64,000 nt of DNA from Emergomyces orientalis. Its lineage: Eukaryota > Ascomycota > Eurotiomycetes > Onygenales > Ajellomycetaceae. The stretch's first letter is position 1. Each line of letters opens with the position of its first letter. Made by a program: the position numbers and the translations under genes. The notes below the pieces were generated by a model. The model did not search any database. It was not told the origin of the DNA and was given only the letters and a program-made list of their open reading frames with translations. The stretch lies in the NCBI GenBank assembly GCA_002110485.1, contig MOWL01000097.1, positions 18,365 through 82,364 of the forward strand, read 5' to 3'. Of the stretch, positions 11,007 through 23,012 are shown one piece after another.

Positions 11007-12688
11007 TCAATGACTCAATAAATCCTGCACGCTCATCCCGAGCTTCTTCCTCTTCACTCCACCTTCACTTCCCAGTCCACCGCTTCCACCTTCAGCACCT
11101 ACACCTACACCTACACTAATACCCTTATCCACACCCCTTCCCTCAACCTCGCCCTCACCGTCAAACATCCCCATCCCTATCCGCACCCCCACCCTAGCTC
11201 CAACTCCAACTCCTACCCCAACACCCCCCGCCCCCCTCCGATCAACGGTTAACATCAACAACGCTGCCGTCGCCTCATGGTCCACATCCACGCCCATATC
11301 GACATCAAGATCCGCACTGTGGTGCTGCTGCTGCTGCTGTTGTTGTTGTGCGACAATGATGGGAGATAGGTTCACGCTTGTGGCGGTTGTAGAAGAGGAC
11401 AGTGCTCTGTGGATGAAAGTTGACGAGCTGTGGGAATCGTGTTGGTTTTGGTGTTGGTCCTGGTGCTGGTGCTGGTGCTGGTGCTGGTGGTGAGGGGCTG
11501 GTTGTTGTGTTTGGAGGTGTGGGTCGATAGGCGTGAAAGAAGGGCTTGTGGTGAGGTTATACGGGTGCGAATGTGGGGTTGAGGAAGGGTGTGTGAATGT
11601 TGGTGGTGGTAGCTGCTGGTGCTGATGGTGGAGTTGGTAGGTGTGTTCATAATCATATTCATGCTCATGGGCGTTGGTGGTGCTGAAGTCATTATCCGGG
11701 TGGATGTTTGGGGAAGTTGTGGTGCTGTTGTCGTTGTGGCAGTTGGTGTATAAGAATTGGGAGGGAGACGGGGATGGAGAGGGAGATGGGGAGGGAGATG
11801 GGGATGAGTATTCTTCGCGGCCATCGCTCAGCGAACGGTTGCGCTTTCTGGTAGATGAAGGGCCGGGGCTGGAAGAGTCCGCCCCGTCACTGCAGTTATT
11901 GCAGTTTGCGGCTTTGAGATCCTTCAAACATTGTTCCAGGTAGTTCATATAATCAATACTGGCCTGTCGTTGCATGGGGTCAGTATTTTCCGATCTAAGA
12001 GGGAAAAATTTTAAAATATAAAATATAAAATAAAATAAAATCAGAGACGAACCTGCAAAATCGCCAACTTATGCATCTCCTGGCCCCTACAAGCAGGAAT
12101 CATATTCTTCAACGTCATGAATTCCTCATTCATCTTAGATCTCCTTCTCCTCTCAATCAGGCTATGTGCCGTCTTGCGTGCAATCTTCCGTCCCGCCGCG
12201 GTGGTCGGGCCATTGCCCTGCTTCTTCTTAGATCCCGCACCAGAACCAGTAGCAGCACCGTTACTCTCGCCCTTGGCCTTGCCCTCTGAGCCACCATCGC
12301 CAGCACCCCGTGGCGTCGTCTGCTCAGCTTGCGTTTTGGGCTTCATCTGAATGATCTTCCGCGTCCGTGTTGGCGGAGGCGGGAGGGTGAAGTCCGCCGC
12401 GGAAGAACGCTTTTTGTTGTTGCTGGATTTCTGTCGGGAGCTTCTGGGGGCACGATTATTTGATGCCTCGACTGCGGGGACGTCCGGGGAGAGGGGAGAC
12501 ATTGGACGAGCAACTGCGGCTGGTTTCTTGGAATAGCTGGAGCTAGAGTTGGAGCCGGAGCCGCCATTGCTGGGGATCGCGGCGGGAGGCAAGGAGAAGA
12601 ACATCTCGTTTGGAGAATTGGCAGGCTTCTCCTTTGCGGCGATGTCAGCGGAAGAGGCCGGGGTTAAAGGGAGGCGTGGCTTTGGCAT
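11007..12688 (-). CDS. bHLH transcription factor
   Basis: Two exons, 12688-12053 and 11963-11007, are joined in phase by a GTTCGT...CAG intron of 89 bp and encode about 530 residues. The basic helix-loop-helix spans roughly residues 167-232. Its basic region has His175, Glu179 and Arg183, the class B pattern that predicts binding to CACGTG-type E-boxes. The intron splits the domain at helix 2 (KLAILQ / ASIDYMNYLEQ). The N-terminal half is Ser/Pro-rich. The C-terminal half is low-complexity: a Ser-Pro repeat, His-Gln repeats, a run of eight Gln, and Gly-Val repeats. It ends with VQDLLSH. The ATG at 12688 is chosen because the upstream in-frame extension has no ATG and looks non-coding. The target genes cannot be told from sequence. 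Confidence 0.88.
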
Positions 12689-14484
12689 GCTGAGTTTGGC
12701 CAGGAGGAGGAATGTTTTGTATATAAGAGCTTGGAGCAGAATGATGGTGAACGATAGAGCAAAAAACGAACAGAATATGCAGAAGCAATATTCCTGATAG
12801 ATATAACTAAACCCAACTATTCGAATTGGGATTGGGAGACTGTATATAGCTACACGGTCAGAGGAACAACAGGAAAAAAGAAAAGAAAAGAAAAGAAAAA
12901 AAAAATAGGAGAGCAGCCAGGGAAGACCAAAGACTCTTTTAAAGAGCACAATCACACCAGTAATACAGTAGTTTAGCAGAGGCACGGCCCAAAGGCAAAA
13001 CAGAAAAACCCTTGGAGGCAACCCTTGGGGCGAGGCAGCCAGGAGGAGGCTGAAAGCGAGTGTCGCGTGCTCGTGCTGCGACTGATAGGCTCGCAGCGAC
13101 TGGAGAATAAGTGCTTTAGTTTAGTTAAATAAAAGGGGAGAGAGAGAGTCTTAACAAGAAAAACTACCCTACGTCCGTGCCTCAGCATCATTCCTCGTGC
13201 GCATTCCTCGTGCTGTTAAGGTTAAGAGAGTTTATGTCTCGTGCAGCCCCCCCCCCCCGGCTCCATTCTCGTCCTCCATCCCCCGGGCAAATGCGTGGCT
13301 GATACGGACGATCAAGAAGAAACTGCCCAGGGTCTGGGATGGCGGATGCGCCAAAAACACATGGAGCCAGCGCTGCTTTTCATTGGCGAGAAAAACCCTT
13401 GGCTCCAAAGCCTGGGGTTTGGGAATGGTTATTTTCGCACAGGGAGTTAGCTGTGCCCCGATCTCCAGAGCATGCTGACGACGAAAAGCCAAGAGGAGAA
13501 GAGAGGAGAACAGAGACAACTACTGTGTTTGTTACTTCTGCGAAAATGCTTGTGCCGTCCATACCATATCATCCCGTGCACAAGGGAGATGTCGCTGTGT
13601 TGATTGACGCTGTGTGATGTATTTATGTATCAGCCTCCCAAGGTTCTCCCTCCTTGGACTTGGCTCGCAAGAATCAACATTAGAATGCATGGTCTCTTTG
13701 TTACATATCATGAGCAAAAATTTCTTTGGGGAATTCAAGGGAGAGAAATCATCAATGAAACATAATTAATTGATTGCACTTTGGTGGGTAAAAATGAATT
13801 GAAGCATAAGTATAAGACAACAAAGTTTAAGAGAACGCACGAAATTCAGTGCCTAGAACAGAACCGGGACCCGGGCAGTTAACACCTCTTTTTTTAACTT
13901 TAACTACCAATAGCCACACGCCGCTTTTATATGCTAGTTATGTCAATGATTATGGCTCCGCTCTCTTCTTTTACTCCCAAACATCCAATTCCAAAAAAAA
14001 TTAGAAATGGGACCACGCATTACTTTACTAACAATGCCAATGCAAACACACCTGAATGCAATGGTTGCTCAAAGGGCTAACATTTAACCCAGGGCTCGTT
14101 GATTCGAGCGGAGACCGGAAAGTTGGCTATCAGATTGTTGGTAGTTAATACATTGTCAGGACAAGTCATTGGGATTAGGGGGCGGGAATCGAATTAGGTA
14201 GGTAATCCGCGGGGTTTTTGAATTGATCTCTACCCATAGCAGATACACTTCTTCACGGGCACGCGGGGCAACCACCTGTATCTCTTTTGTAGTCGATCAA
14301 AATCATAAGGATTCAAGATTCATCTTAGCCAAAAAAAAATCCAGAATTTATACGAGAAACCTCTTACCAACGCCTTGCATTGGGACAAATATAACCTGGG
14401 TATACATCCCTAAATATATAGATATATCTATGGGTCTAAACCCCCCCCCCCGTTTCTCTATTTCAAAACCCATACTCCATTCTT
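12689..14484. other. Intergenic: bHLH leader/promoter and nucleoside hydrolase 3' flank
   Basis: No supportable gene. It contains an (AAAAG)n-like purine tract near 12876-12903 and poly(C) runs of 12 at 13247-13258 and 11 at 14441-14451. Short frames around 13200-13600 overlap on both strands and have no domain. Confidence 0.5.
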
Positions 14485-16514
14485 TCACCTGAAAATCCTA
14501 TCCAACATAGCCCCCCCAAACGTCTCCGCGCCCGGCGACTTCACCATCCTCTGCACCCGATTCCCCGAGAGATTACTCAGCCAATGTCCATTATCGCTGA
14601 TACTCACAAGATCATCATCACGCCTCTTCCGAATCCGCCGATCAACCACACACATTCCCCGCGTCCACTGGCCCGTCGTCTCGACCCGTATATCCTCCGG
14701 TGAATTCGCCGATGGCTGCCAGCTACTCTGCTGCTGCTGCTGCGATACCTCACACGTAAGGGCATACCAGACACACAGCGGATCATGCAAACTCAGCGCA
14801 GCCTTATCGCCATCATGGCCGGGGTGCAGCGCATCCAGCGTGGCAAAGCAATGCTCAAGGATGATGGAAACCCATTCCGCCAGCGGCGAGCCGGCGGTAG
14901 TCATGGGTGCGATTTTGGCCCGGAATTGGCCGCGGGTGAGGATGTGTTGGCGGGTGATGTCGAGCGGGAAGAGCTTTAGGGTTAATTGTTTGCTGAGTTG
15001 GGCCGGGTAGGCTGGGAGCTGGGGTGTGGCTAGTAAAGGGTTTGTGGGGGGCATGGTTGATGCGGGGCGTAAGGAGGTTAGGGCGAATACGCGCGCGGCG
15101 GCGGCGGCGTCGGCGTATGTGTTGAATTCGGCGGTGGGGGTTACCTGTTTTGTTTCGGTGGTGTGGGTATGATGCGAGGATGAATGGTGATGATGGACGG
15201 GCTGGGTTGTGTGGACTTACGTTTCCGGGAATATCGATTGCTCCTCCCATAGCCACTACCTCCTTTACGCGGAGGAACGTCTCTGGGTCTTCTGCGGCGG
15301 CCAGGGCAAGATTTGTAAGCGGGCCGACGGCAACAATCGTGATGGTTTCTGGATCGTTCTCTTTGAGTATCCTGAGGATTTCTTGGTGGGCAGGCTTTTT
15401 GGAAGCGATAAATAACGAGTGATGAGAAGGATCCAATGCGGATTCTGCTGTAGCCGCAGCCGTACCGTTCTTCGTGGAGGGGAAGAATAGGGATTCCCAT
15501 GTTTGCTCCGGAGTCAAATGAGGATGCTGTTTATTTTTAAAATAAAAAAAAATTTTATTATTCATACATGATGTTTAAGAGTTTGAATGGGTTAGGGGTT
15601 TTCTGTACACTGAAATGAATATCCCCAAGCCCGTCACGCCCATCTAACAACCGACCAATGTTAAACATTTGTTAGTCGAAATGGTCGTGTACCACTTATT
15701 ATCAGACAGAAGTTGTGTCTCACGAAAATAATCAGCCAACATCGTCTCATCATTAAGAGGATGGCTAGCCCCGGCAGCAACTATTGGCTTGCATGCCTTC
15801 AGGGCATCAAAGCCTTCCGGTTTTCCGTTTTCACGGCGCCAGCTGAGCTCCCGCTCGATGGTGTGGAACATGGAGACCAAATTGCGAAGGCAGCTGCGGC
15901 CCATGGAGTAAGCGACATGGCGAACAAGAAATCAGCATGCAATCTGATATGATATATATATGTATATGTATGATATCTTGAAATGCGATTCTCCCGGGCA
16001 GCGATGTAGGGATGAATGATTATGTCCAATGTGTAAAGTAAAAAGTACTATACTCCTCTTATCGTTGTGCAGGAGGAGGCAGCAGACACACGCACCTACG
16101 GACGTCGATGTTGCCGAAGGTCAGAGATATCAGCTGGACCTCGATCTCATCTGAACGAGATGACAGAGCCAGGAGCAAGGCAAGGATGTCATCAATTCCC
16201 TGTTCTGCATTGTTAGGACATAATTTGTTTTTTTAATTACTTCTTATCTTTGGTACTTTGCATGCAAGTGCTGGAAACGAAACAAGATAAGAAAGAGTCC
16301 ACTGATTGAGAAATATCAAAAATTTGACAGTTGCGTCATATAGGGTCTTAATAGATACACAGTATCCCCCAACGCGGAATGCATTTTCAACGGGCATTAA
16401 ATAACGGGATATCCCTTGTGGAACCGAACAAGAAGCATGCAAAATCCAAGATCAAGACAGCGGAGGTTTAAATCTCACAGGATCAGTATCGATTATTACT
16501 CTGCTCACTGCCAT
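14485..16514 (-). CDS. Inosine/uridine-preferring nucleoside hydrolase
   Basis: Six exons close the frame exactly: 16514-16479, 16199-16096, 15893-15724, 15643-15609, 15526-15221 and 15144-14485, giving about 436 residues. The family hydrolyses the N-glycosidic bond of ribonucleosides, using a bound calcium ion. The N-terminal signature DTDPGIDD (residues 9-16) supplies the calcium-binding aspartates and is split by intron 1 between Pro and Gly. Other family blocks are LTFGNID, TIVAVGPLTNLALA, VVAMGGA, TPTAEFN and a late HDPLCVWY with the conserved His-Asp. The 35-nt exon 4 codes for the GRDGLGDIH loop that many such enzymes have. A Gln run (QQQQQ) and a long C-terminal extension are probably variable. 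It likely serves purine or pyrimidine salvage; substrate preference cannot be read off. Confidence 0.88.
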
Positions 16515-18908
16515 GGTAATAACAGGAATTGATATGAAGTATTGGCTCGAGTGGAACTCAGCCCTCAACGAAGGTATCTTGGTGGCGGGGGCGGGTTATA
16601 TATTCAAATAAAAATAGCCTGGAATATAAATTAATGATAACAACATCAGAGTTGGCTGTGCTGTGCCCTGTTCTCGAAGGGTGGGGGAAGCTGAATCGCC
16701 CGCGGGAGAGAAGAGGAATGGGTTGGCAGCCACCCAGAACAGGATACGGAAATAACTGTAACGGTAAACTGTAAATTACAATTCGGTGTAGGTAAACTAC
16801 GCTTACGCTTACCATTGCATTGTACGATACATGGTATTATTATTACCCAAAACCTAGACAGAGGAGCCAGTACAAAAAAAGAAAAAGAAAAACTCAAATG
16901 GAAAGCCAAAATGTTAAGAATTGGAACAGCAAACACAGCCCTGGGGGTCTTGATATGTCCATGGGGCCCGCCATAAAGCTGCCAAAACCAACCGGGGGGG
17001 GTAAAAGAAGTTCACACATTTGCTGGGAATTTACTCCGTAATATCACCTCAAATTACCGGCAGCTATTTCCTCACGTGATATTAATTCAGACTAAATGAC
17101 AACTGGCTAATCATAGGGCAACTGTAACGTAACTCCAATTTATAAACGAACCGGGATATAGGGCTTGGCTGGGGTGAAAGGGTAAAATTGGGCAATTAAT
17201 ACATAAATAAACCTTGATATGAAGTGCAGTGAATCGGAATGAATACCGGCGGCTACATCCAGCACCCGCCTTGCCTTTTTTCTTCCCGGGAAATGAGCTT
17301 GGGAGCCGAATGCGAGCTGAGCTCAACCTATCCAATGCCTCTGGAACGAAATTCTCGGCGCTGTGGATGAAGATAGAAGAGGCCCCAGGAGGAGGATAAA
17401 TTACTCATTAGTTTATCTGGTCTTCTCAGCTTTCTTCTTTAGCCATCACAAGAGGAACAGTATTTTGTTTCCGCTATAAAAGCCGATTCCTGGTCACACA
17501 GAAGGGCAAGACATGTATCATATTTAGCGTCAGATATCGACCAGGAGCCGAAGCCATAATGTGGGGAAATGCGCGACGGGCTTGAGACATGGTAACACAT
17601 CACTCCTCGGAGCTGTTATTTCTGTATCTCTTGTGTGCATACGGTCCCGCGTCGTAGGAGAATACATATCTTCATATAGCTCATGAAATGAAAAGTTCCA
17701 TGAGAAGAAGGGCTCCCAAAGTTCATAGCTGGGTTTGCCCTTTTGCACCAGGTTGTATTGAGACTCCGCAGCTGTAACATCAGACAACAAACAGTGGAGC
17801 TTAATTTCACCCGCAGTAGAGAGCTTTGGTCGTTCCGCGACTTCTCCACACAAGAAAGAATAAAAAGGGGACAAAGGCCGAGACTGCGTGTGGTTACGAG
17901 GGGACATTCCCAAGTACTGTCACATCAAAAGAAGGGGGAATGAAGGAGCAAAATGTAACGAATGTTACAAATATTACGGCATATCCGTAATACCAATACC
18001 GTATGCAATGTTGCCTTCTGGAAACCTGGCCTTATTACTTAATCGGGCCTCGCCCAAACGCCTCTCACCACCTCAAACTCATCTCGGGTCAAACTAACTC
18101 AGCTATTCGAACTCCACTTGACAACCTCCTGATCTTTTCTATCCTCTTCCTGCTGTCACTCCTTTTATAGTTTCATTTCTTTGGTCATGTTGGTGATTCA
18201 ACCTGTCATCATACCATTCTGAATTACCTCTCATCCACGGTCACCACTCGTTTTGACTTTTGTTGCCCTGAACTATATATCTGCCAATGATGACGCCAAT
18301 TTGATAACTGTTGCGCGTTGTGAAGCTTGGTCGAACTTGCACTCAAAACCATCCCTTCTCTCTGCTATCTCTCTCTTCCCTCCCATCTTGTCGCCTATCC
18401 CCCGTCCTGCTCACATCAAATTTCGAATATCACCGTTTATATAAAACATTCAAAAACCGATTCCAAAGATCACCCTTTTACCTTTTTACCATACTTCGAA
18501 CCGTCAACTTCCATCCTGAGGTTGAACCCCCTTTCCCCCACAAAATAAGACATATTCCCCAACGGGCTATCTCCGTGTAGGAATTCCGCATCTCCGAAAA
18601 ATATACACACTGTGACTTGCTGTCCCAGCCGCAACACAGCCACGTTCTCAAGGCACCTAAGGTCCCGCTAAAACCACAGATATCGCTCCCACGAAGGAGC
18701 CCAGTCTCGCATCTGCTCACTCGCCTCAGAGCTTGTTTCTATCAACAGCTCCTTTCTTGTCCAAAAGTTGGGGCCCCGACCCCCGTCTAAAGTCCAATCT
18801 ACTCTTTTCTATTTAAAAATCCTCACATGTACGTCTCTCTCCCACCCTGCTTAAATTTCTGGCCAGTACTGACATTCCTTTGTCGTCCTTACAGATACAG
18901 AACCGACA
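16515..18908. other. Intergenic region with a likely 5'-UTR intron
   Basis: No convincing gene. The last part is the leader of the plus-strand gene at 18909. A canonical intron is visible at 18829-18894 (GTACGT start, CTGAC branch-like site near 18869, TTACAG end), so the transcript probably has a spliced 5' UTR. A G8 run lies near 16994. The minus-strand open frame at 17530-17913 has no recognised domain. Confidence 0.45.
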
Positions 18909-20189
18909 ATGAATCCCCTCTTGAGCTGGGCTATTATGCTCCTCGTTAGCGGCGGTTGCTTCTGGTATTATAGAATCAGATCCACGCCCAGAGCCAGAAC
19001 TTCACTTTCTAAACCTGCCGTTGAGAGATACGAAAATGGCTTTGTCACCAAGAAGGCAAAGCGGAAACCCAAGCGATCCCCAGACAACACCAGCGGTAAC
19101 GGGACGCCTACCCCGCCTGCCAAGCCCATAGTTGAGGTCTCTGAAAAACCAAAGGTGGCTTCCTCGAGAGGAGAGGAGGCAGGCGATGAGGGAATGGACA
19201 ACAAGGAGTTTGCTAAGCAGTTCTCCAAGGTGAAAGAAGGCACCAAACTCTCATCTTCGGATAACCAAACCAACAAGAACGAAGTCCGCACCAAGAAAAC
19301 CGTCAGCAGTGCTGTTGAGCCTGGCAACAAGGTTGCCACGGAATCTTCCACTCGCACCTCTTCCACTACCGGGGCAGATGCAGACGACGACCTGTCTTCC
19401 GTAAACTCACCTGTTGTCAACCCAACTCTACCAGTTGCAGGTGACGTCTCCGATATGCTGGCACCTGTACCAGCAGGCATACCTACCCTCCGCCTTGTTG
19501 GCACTCCTCAGAGTGAACAACCTGCAAAGAAAAAGCAAAAGTCGGAAAACATCGGGGAGACAAAGAAACAACGCCAACGAAGGCTTAAGAATGAAAACAG
19601 AAAGATGATTGTAGAGGAGGCGGAAAAAGAGCGCCGTATTCAACTGGAGAAACAACTCCACCAGGCTCGAGAACATGAACGTCGCGAGGTTGCCAAATCT
19701 AAACCCCCTCCCGTTACCAATGCCTGGAAACCAGGTGCCGCCAACCGCCAACCAAATGGTCTACAAAAGTCTACAAATGCACCATCTGCATCTCTTCTAG
19801 ATACCTTTGACCCAACCCCTCGATCTACTGCCGCCAACCCTCCCGCACCATCCGAGAACATTAAGTCGTCCGTTTATTTGGAGAACTGGGCCAACAACTT
19901 ACCTTCGGAGGAAGAGCAGATACGTATTATATTGAGTGAAAACGAGTGGACGACAGTCTCCAACCGCAAAAAGGAGCGGAAAAACAGCTTGAAACGAGCT
20001 GAAAGCGTCAGCGTTAGCGAAACAAGCAGCTCGGACTATCAAGCCGTAAAGGAACCTGGCCCATCGATAAAACCTCCCCCACCACAAACAGCAACAGCCA
20101 AAGCAACATCTTCGGCCACGTTTCCTCCAAAGCAAGTCGAGAGGTTTAGCGGCAAAGGTCACCCACTAGACTCAGACTGGGATCCTTGA
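18909..20189 (+). CDS. Membrane-anchored coiled-coil protein, function unknown
   Basis: A single exon encodes 426 residues. A hydrophobic segment at residues about 4-21 looks like an N-terminal membrane anchor and is followed by a basic cluster (KKAKRKPKR). The middle is Ser/Thr/Lys-rich and disordered. Residues about 210-260 form a charged Lys/Arg/Glu/Gln helix (KKQRQRRLKNENRKMIVEEAEKERR), probably a coiled coil. The C-terminal third has a compact, probably conserved block (EEQIRIILSENEWTTVSNRKKERK) and ends in DSDWDP. The layout suggests an ER or other endomembrane protein facing the cytosol. I do not recognise a named family. The ATG at 18909 follows a probable 5'-UTR intron. Confidence 0.8.
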   Translation: MNPLLSWAIMLLVSGGCFWYYRIRSTPRARTSLSKPAVERYENGFVTKKAKRKPKRSPDNTSGNGTPTPPAKPIVEVSEKPKVASSRGEEAGDEGMDNKEFAKQFSKVKEGTKLSSSDNQTNKNEVRTKKTVSSAVEPGNKVATESSTRTSSTTGADADDDLSSVNSPVVNPTLPVAGDVSDMLAPVPAGIPTLRLVGTPQSEQPAKKKQKSENIGETKKQRQRRLKNENRKMIVEEAEKERRIQLEKQLHQAREHERREVAKSKPPPVTNAWKPGAANRQPNGLQKSTNAPSASLLDTFDPTPRSTAANPPAPSENIKSSVYLENWANNLPSEEEQIRIILSENEWTTVSNRKKERKNSLKRAESVSVSETSSSDYQAVKEPGPSIKPPPPQTATAKATSSATFPPKQVERFSGKGHPLDSDWDP

Positions 20190-23012
20190 TAAAACTCGAA
20201 CGCAGCCAAAAAAAAAACAAATCCAAGAAACCCCAAGAAACCCCAAAAAGAGCCAGAAAGAGTACACTACAACTCGACAACCACAAAATCAATACACACA
20301 TTCATACTCATAAATATCCGTTTCCCACTATATTATATTAGCGCTCGAACCATCACTGCCCCCGTTTCCATTTCCTCTATTCTTTATTTTCAGGCACGCT
20401 GCCACTGATTCCCCTATTCCAGTGGCTAAATGGCGTTTGGGTCATTTTTCTAGACATCTACTATGTGTCGTTTTCCCCGCTCTCTTCTTCTTTTATTCCT
20501 TTCCTGGGTTGGTTTTATCCTTTTTTTGTACACTTTCCCTTCTCATATTTTATCTTCTTGTCTCTCAATATCTTCTGCTTACTTTGTTATTACCATGCAA
20601 TGTTTATCTGAATCACATTAAGAATGGCTCATTATTTCTTTCTTTTTCTCTTTTTCTCTCTCACACAAGACAAAGCAATCAAACAGATATAAATGGAAAA
20701 AAAAGATCTTGCACAGTCATGCTTCTTCTTCTTCTACTTTTCCATTCTCTTTTATCACCTCTTTCTCCGCTGTGAAGCCTGCTGTTGTGTTCTCATATCA
20801 TCTTCTCAACTTACTTCAGCATCTTTGCTAAAACCAAACCAGTTCTGCATACCCCTTTTGAAGCTGTGTATTCAACTTTGTTTATATTTGATTCATGTTA
20901 TATGTATTCATTTCTTTTTTTTTTTCTTAGTATGATATGTATTATTTCTCTAAAGTAAGAAGGAAGAAGAAGAGGGAAAATTACTGTGCTTAGTTTCAGC
21001 ATCATGTTTTCAAAATATGCACAGAACAGCTTCAGTGAGAATCTGTATTTAATATATGTTTATTTATGCATGTATTTATTCACTTCAGAGTGTGTTTGAT
21101 ACATGTTCTCGGGTTTTAATTACAGTCTCACTGATTTTGTTAAAAATATAAAATTGATATTTTTTATTTTCTCTGTTGATCTGTGTGAGCTGCTAGTTTT
21201 ACTTACTATTTTTCTCTTTATATATATTGTTTCTTTACTTTTCTCCTTCTCTATATCTTTCTATTTGCTTGTACTGTTTACTAAAATTGTGTTTGAAATT
21301 CTTTTTTTGTAGCTCAAGTCTTGCTCTTGTTCTTTTATTCATAGTTAATATATATCCATATCTATATATCTATGCACAATGCAGAATGCAGAGCAGATGT
21401 TCAATTTCTCAAGAGTACAAAGATAATATTATAAAATTATAAAAATAAAAATAAAAATCATATCAGAGAAATATTTTCAGTTGCAACAGCATTTTGAAAG
21501 TGATATATAGAGAATTTGTGCTGGCACACTCTATTTTTTGCTTCTATAATATTGTCTTGATGAGAATTACTGAGTTCCACAGCTGTTAGAAGATATTATT
21601 ACCCTTGTTATTTAATAAAAAGCGTCAGAAGGCAAAATATGAATGTAAACCCCACATAAACAACATTAGATTAGATGAGAACACAAAATATTAATCTGTG
21701 AAGAACAAGTGAAGAACATCTGCTAAAGAAGAAGGGTACCCGGGATTGGTGGGGGGGGTGTGTGCCCATATTAATGATTACTGGGAGGGACAGAAATTGA
21801 GAGAATTGTGTTGTTTCTGATATTGAATACCTAGCTTCAGGAGATGGTATAGATAGAAGAGAATAAGAGAATATAATTAATATTCTTGAATTTTTCCTGT
21901 CATGCATAGAAACAAACCAACAACAACTTGATCCGTGGATGAGGGTTGCCGAGATATTTACTTAGCACCCGTTTTGGCGGGCGATCTTGGGACCCCTTCC
22001 AAGATCCACGCCACACAAACTAGCTGGTTCAAGCTCCATCAACAGAGCACTATTATTAGCGTCTAGTGGAGGAGGGGTCTGATATTGGGTAATGTGAACC
22101 CTCTAAAGGGAAAAGAACGCACAGGACCTATGTGGATTGATATTGTATAGCTACCTAGGTAAGTATGCAGTTTTGCCTTCCTTGAAAATGTTGCAAATGA
22201 AAATGATACTGTACTACGGACGGAGTACTCCGTAGAAGGTTAATGAATCGCCTCGTGTCAATCGGGCATTGCTGTGGGTGCCAAAGTTTCATCCTTCTCG
22301 GGGAGTTAACTACTACCTAGTACTTGTGAACACCATAGCCATTGGCAGTGTCATTTCAATGAGGGTCCTCGTAATATCTGCTTACTTTGGTATATAGATA
22401 GCCATGCTAACTGCGCCTCAGGCATAGCACACATGATTTAATATTCTATACTATGAATGCGTTTTCTTTACTTTATCTGATAGATTTCAAAATAATAAGT
22501 TTGGAATACCAGAAATTTGTAGGAATAGCCATTCATCTCAATAAATACACTGAGAATAGAATACGGAATACGTACACTCCAGGGGCTGTCAACAATGTCC
22601 GCATTTGGCGCCGAATCAGCTCCACGTGACCCGCCCTCTTAGCTAAGCCCGTGGCCCCGGTCTTGGCAACCATACTGTTTTGGTTACATCATTGGGTTTC
22701 CGCATCGTGGCCTGTACTTTTTTCAACACTTAAACAACTTCCGACTTGGCCAACATCAACATCCGATATATTACCCTCCAGCCGGCCTCTCTCCCTCCCC
22801 CCACCTCCCGGCATTGTCTACCTCTGATTCTTCTTCTTCTTCTTCTCCTCCTTCTTCTTCTCCTCCTCCTCACCTGTGTATTTCTTAACCAATACCCCTT
22901 CTAAATCTCTCTCCCCCCCGCGCCGCCCGCCCCTTGTTTTGGGCCACTTGTTACTCGCCAACCCCCCCCCCCCTCTCTTTCCCCCCGATAGCGAGCTCCC
23001 CCATTGACAACC
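20190..23012. other. Intergenic with an AT-rich, CpG-poor block
   Basis: No gene is recognised. From about 20530 to 21660 the DNA is AT-rich, nearly free of CpG and rich in TpA/TpG/CpA, much like the RIP island, but no transposon protein can be read. From about 22740 the sequence becomes the pyrimidine-rich leader of the SURF4 gene, with TTCTTC repeats at 22829-22869 and a C12 run at 22962-22973. Confidence 0.45.

Noticed and set aside
12689..13021. In-frame N-terminal extension of the bHLH gene
   Set aside because: It begins at TTG, has no ATG and is hydrophobic Phe/Leu-rich, as expected for a translated pyrimidine-rich leader. The ATG at 12688 is preferred.
13197..13617. Overlapping open frames of 60-95 codons on both strands
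   Set aside because: They overlap each other on several frames, lack domains and lie in the bHLH leader/promoter region.
17530..17913. Minus-strand 127-codon frame
   Set aside because: No recognisable motif, no splice partner and no supporting context.
20422..20935. Phe/Leu-rich open frames resembling membrane proteins
   Set aside because: They arise from pyrimidine-rich, AT-rich DNA and are compositional artefacts, not real helices.
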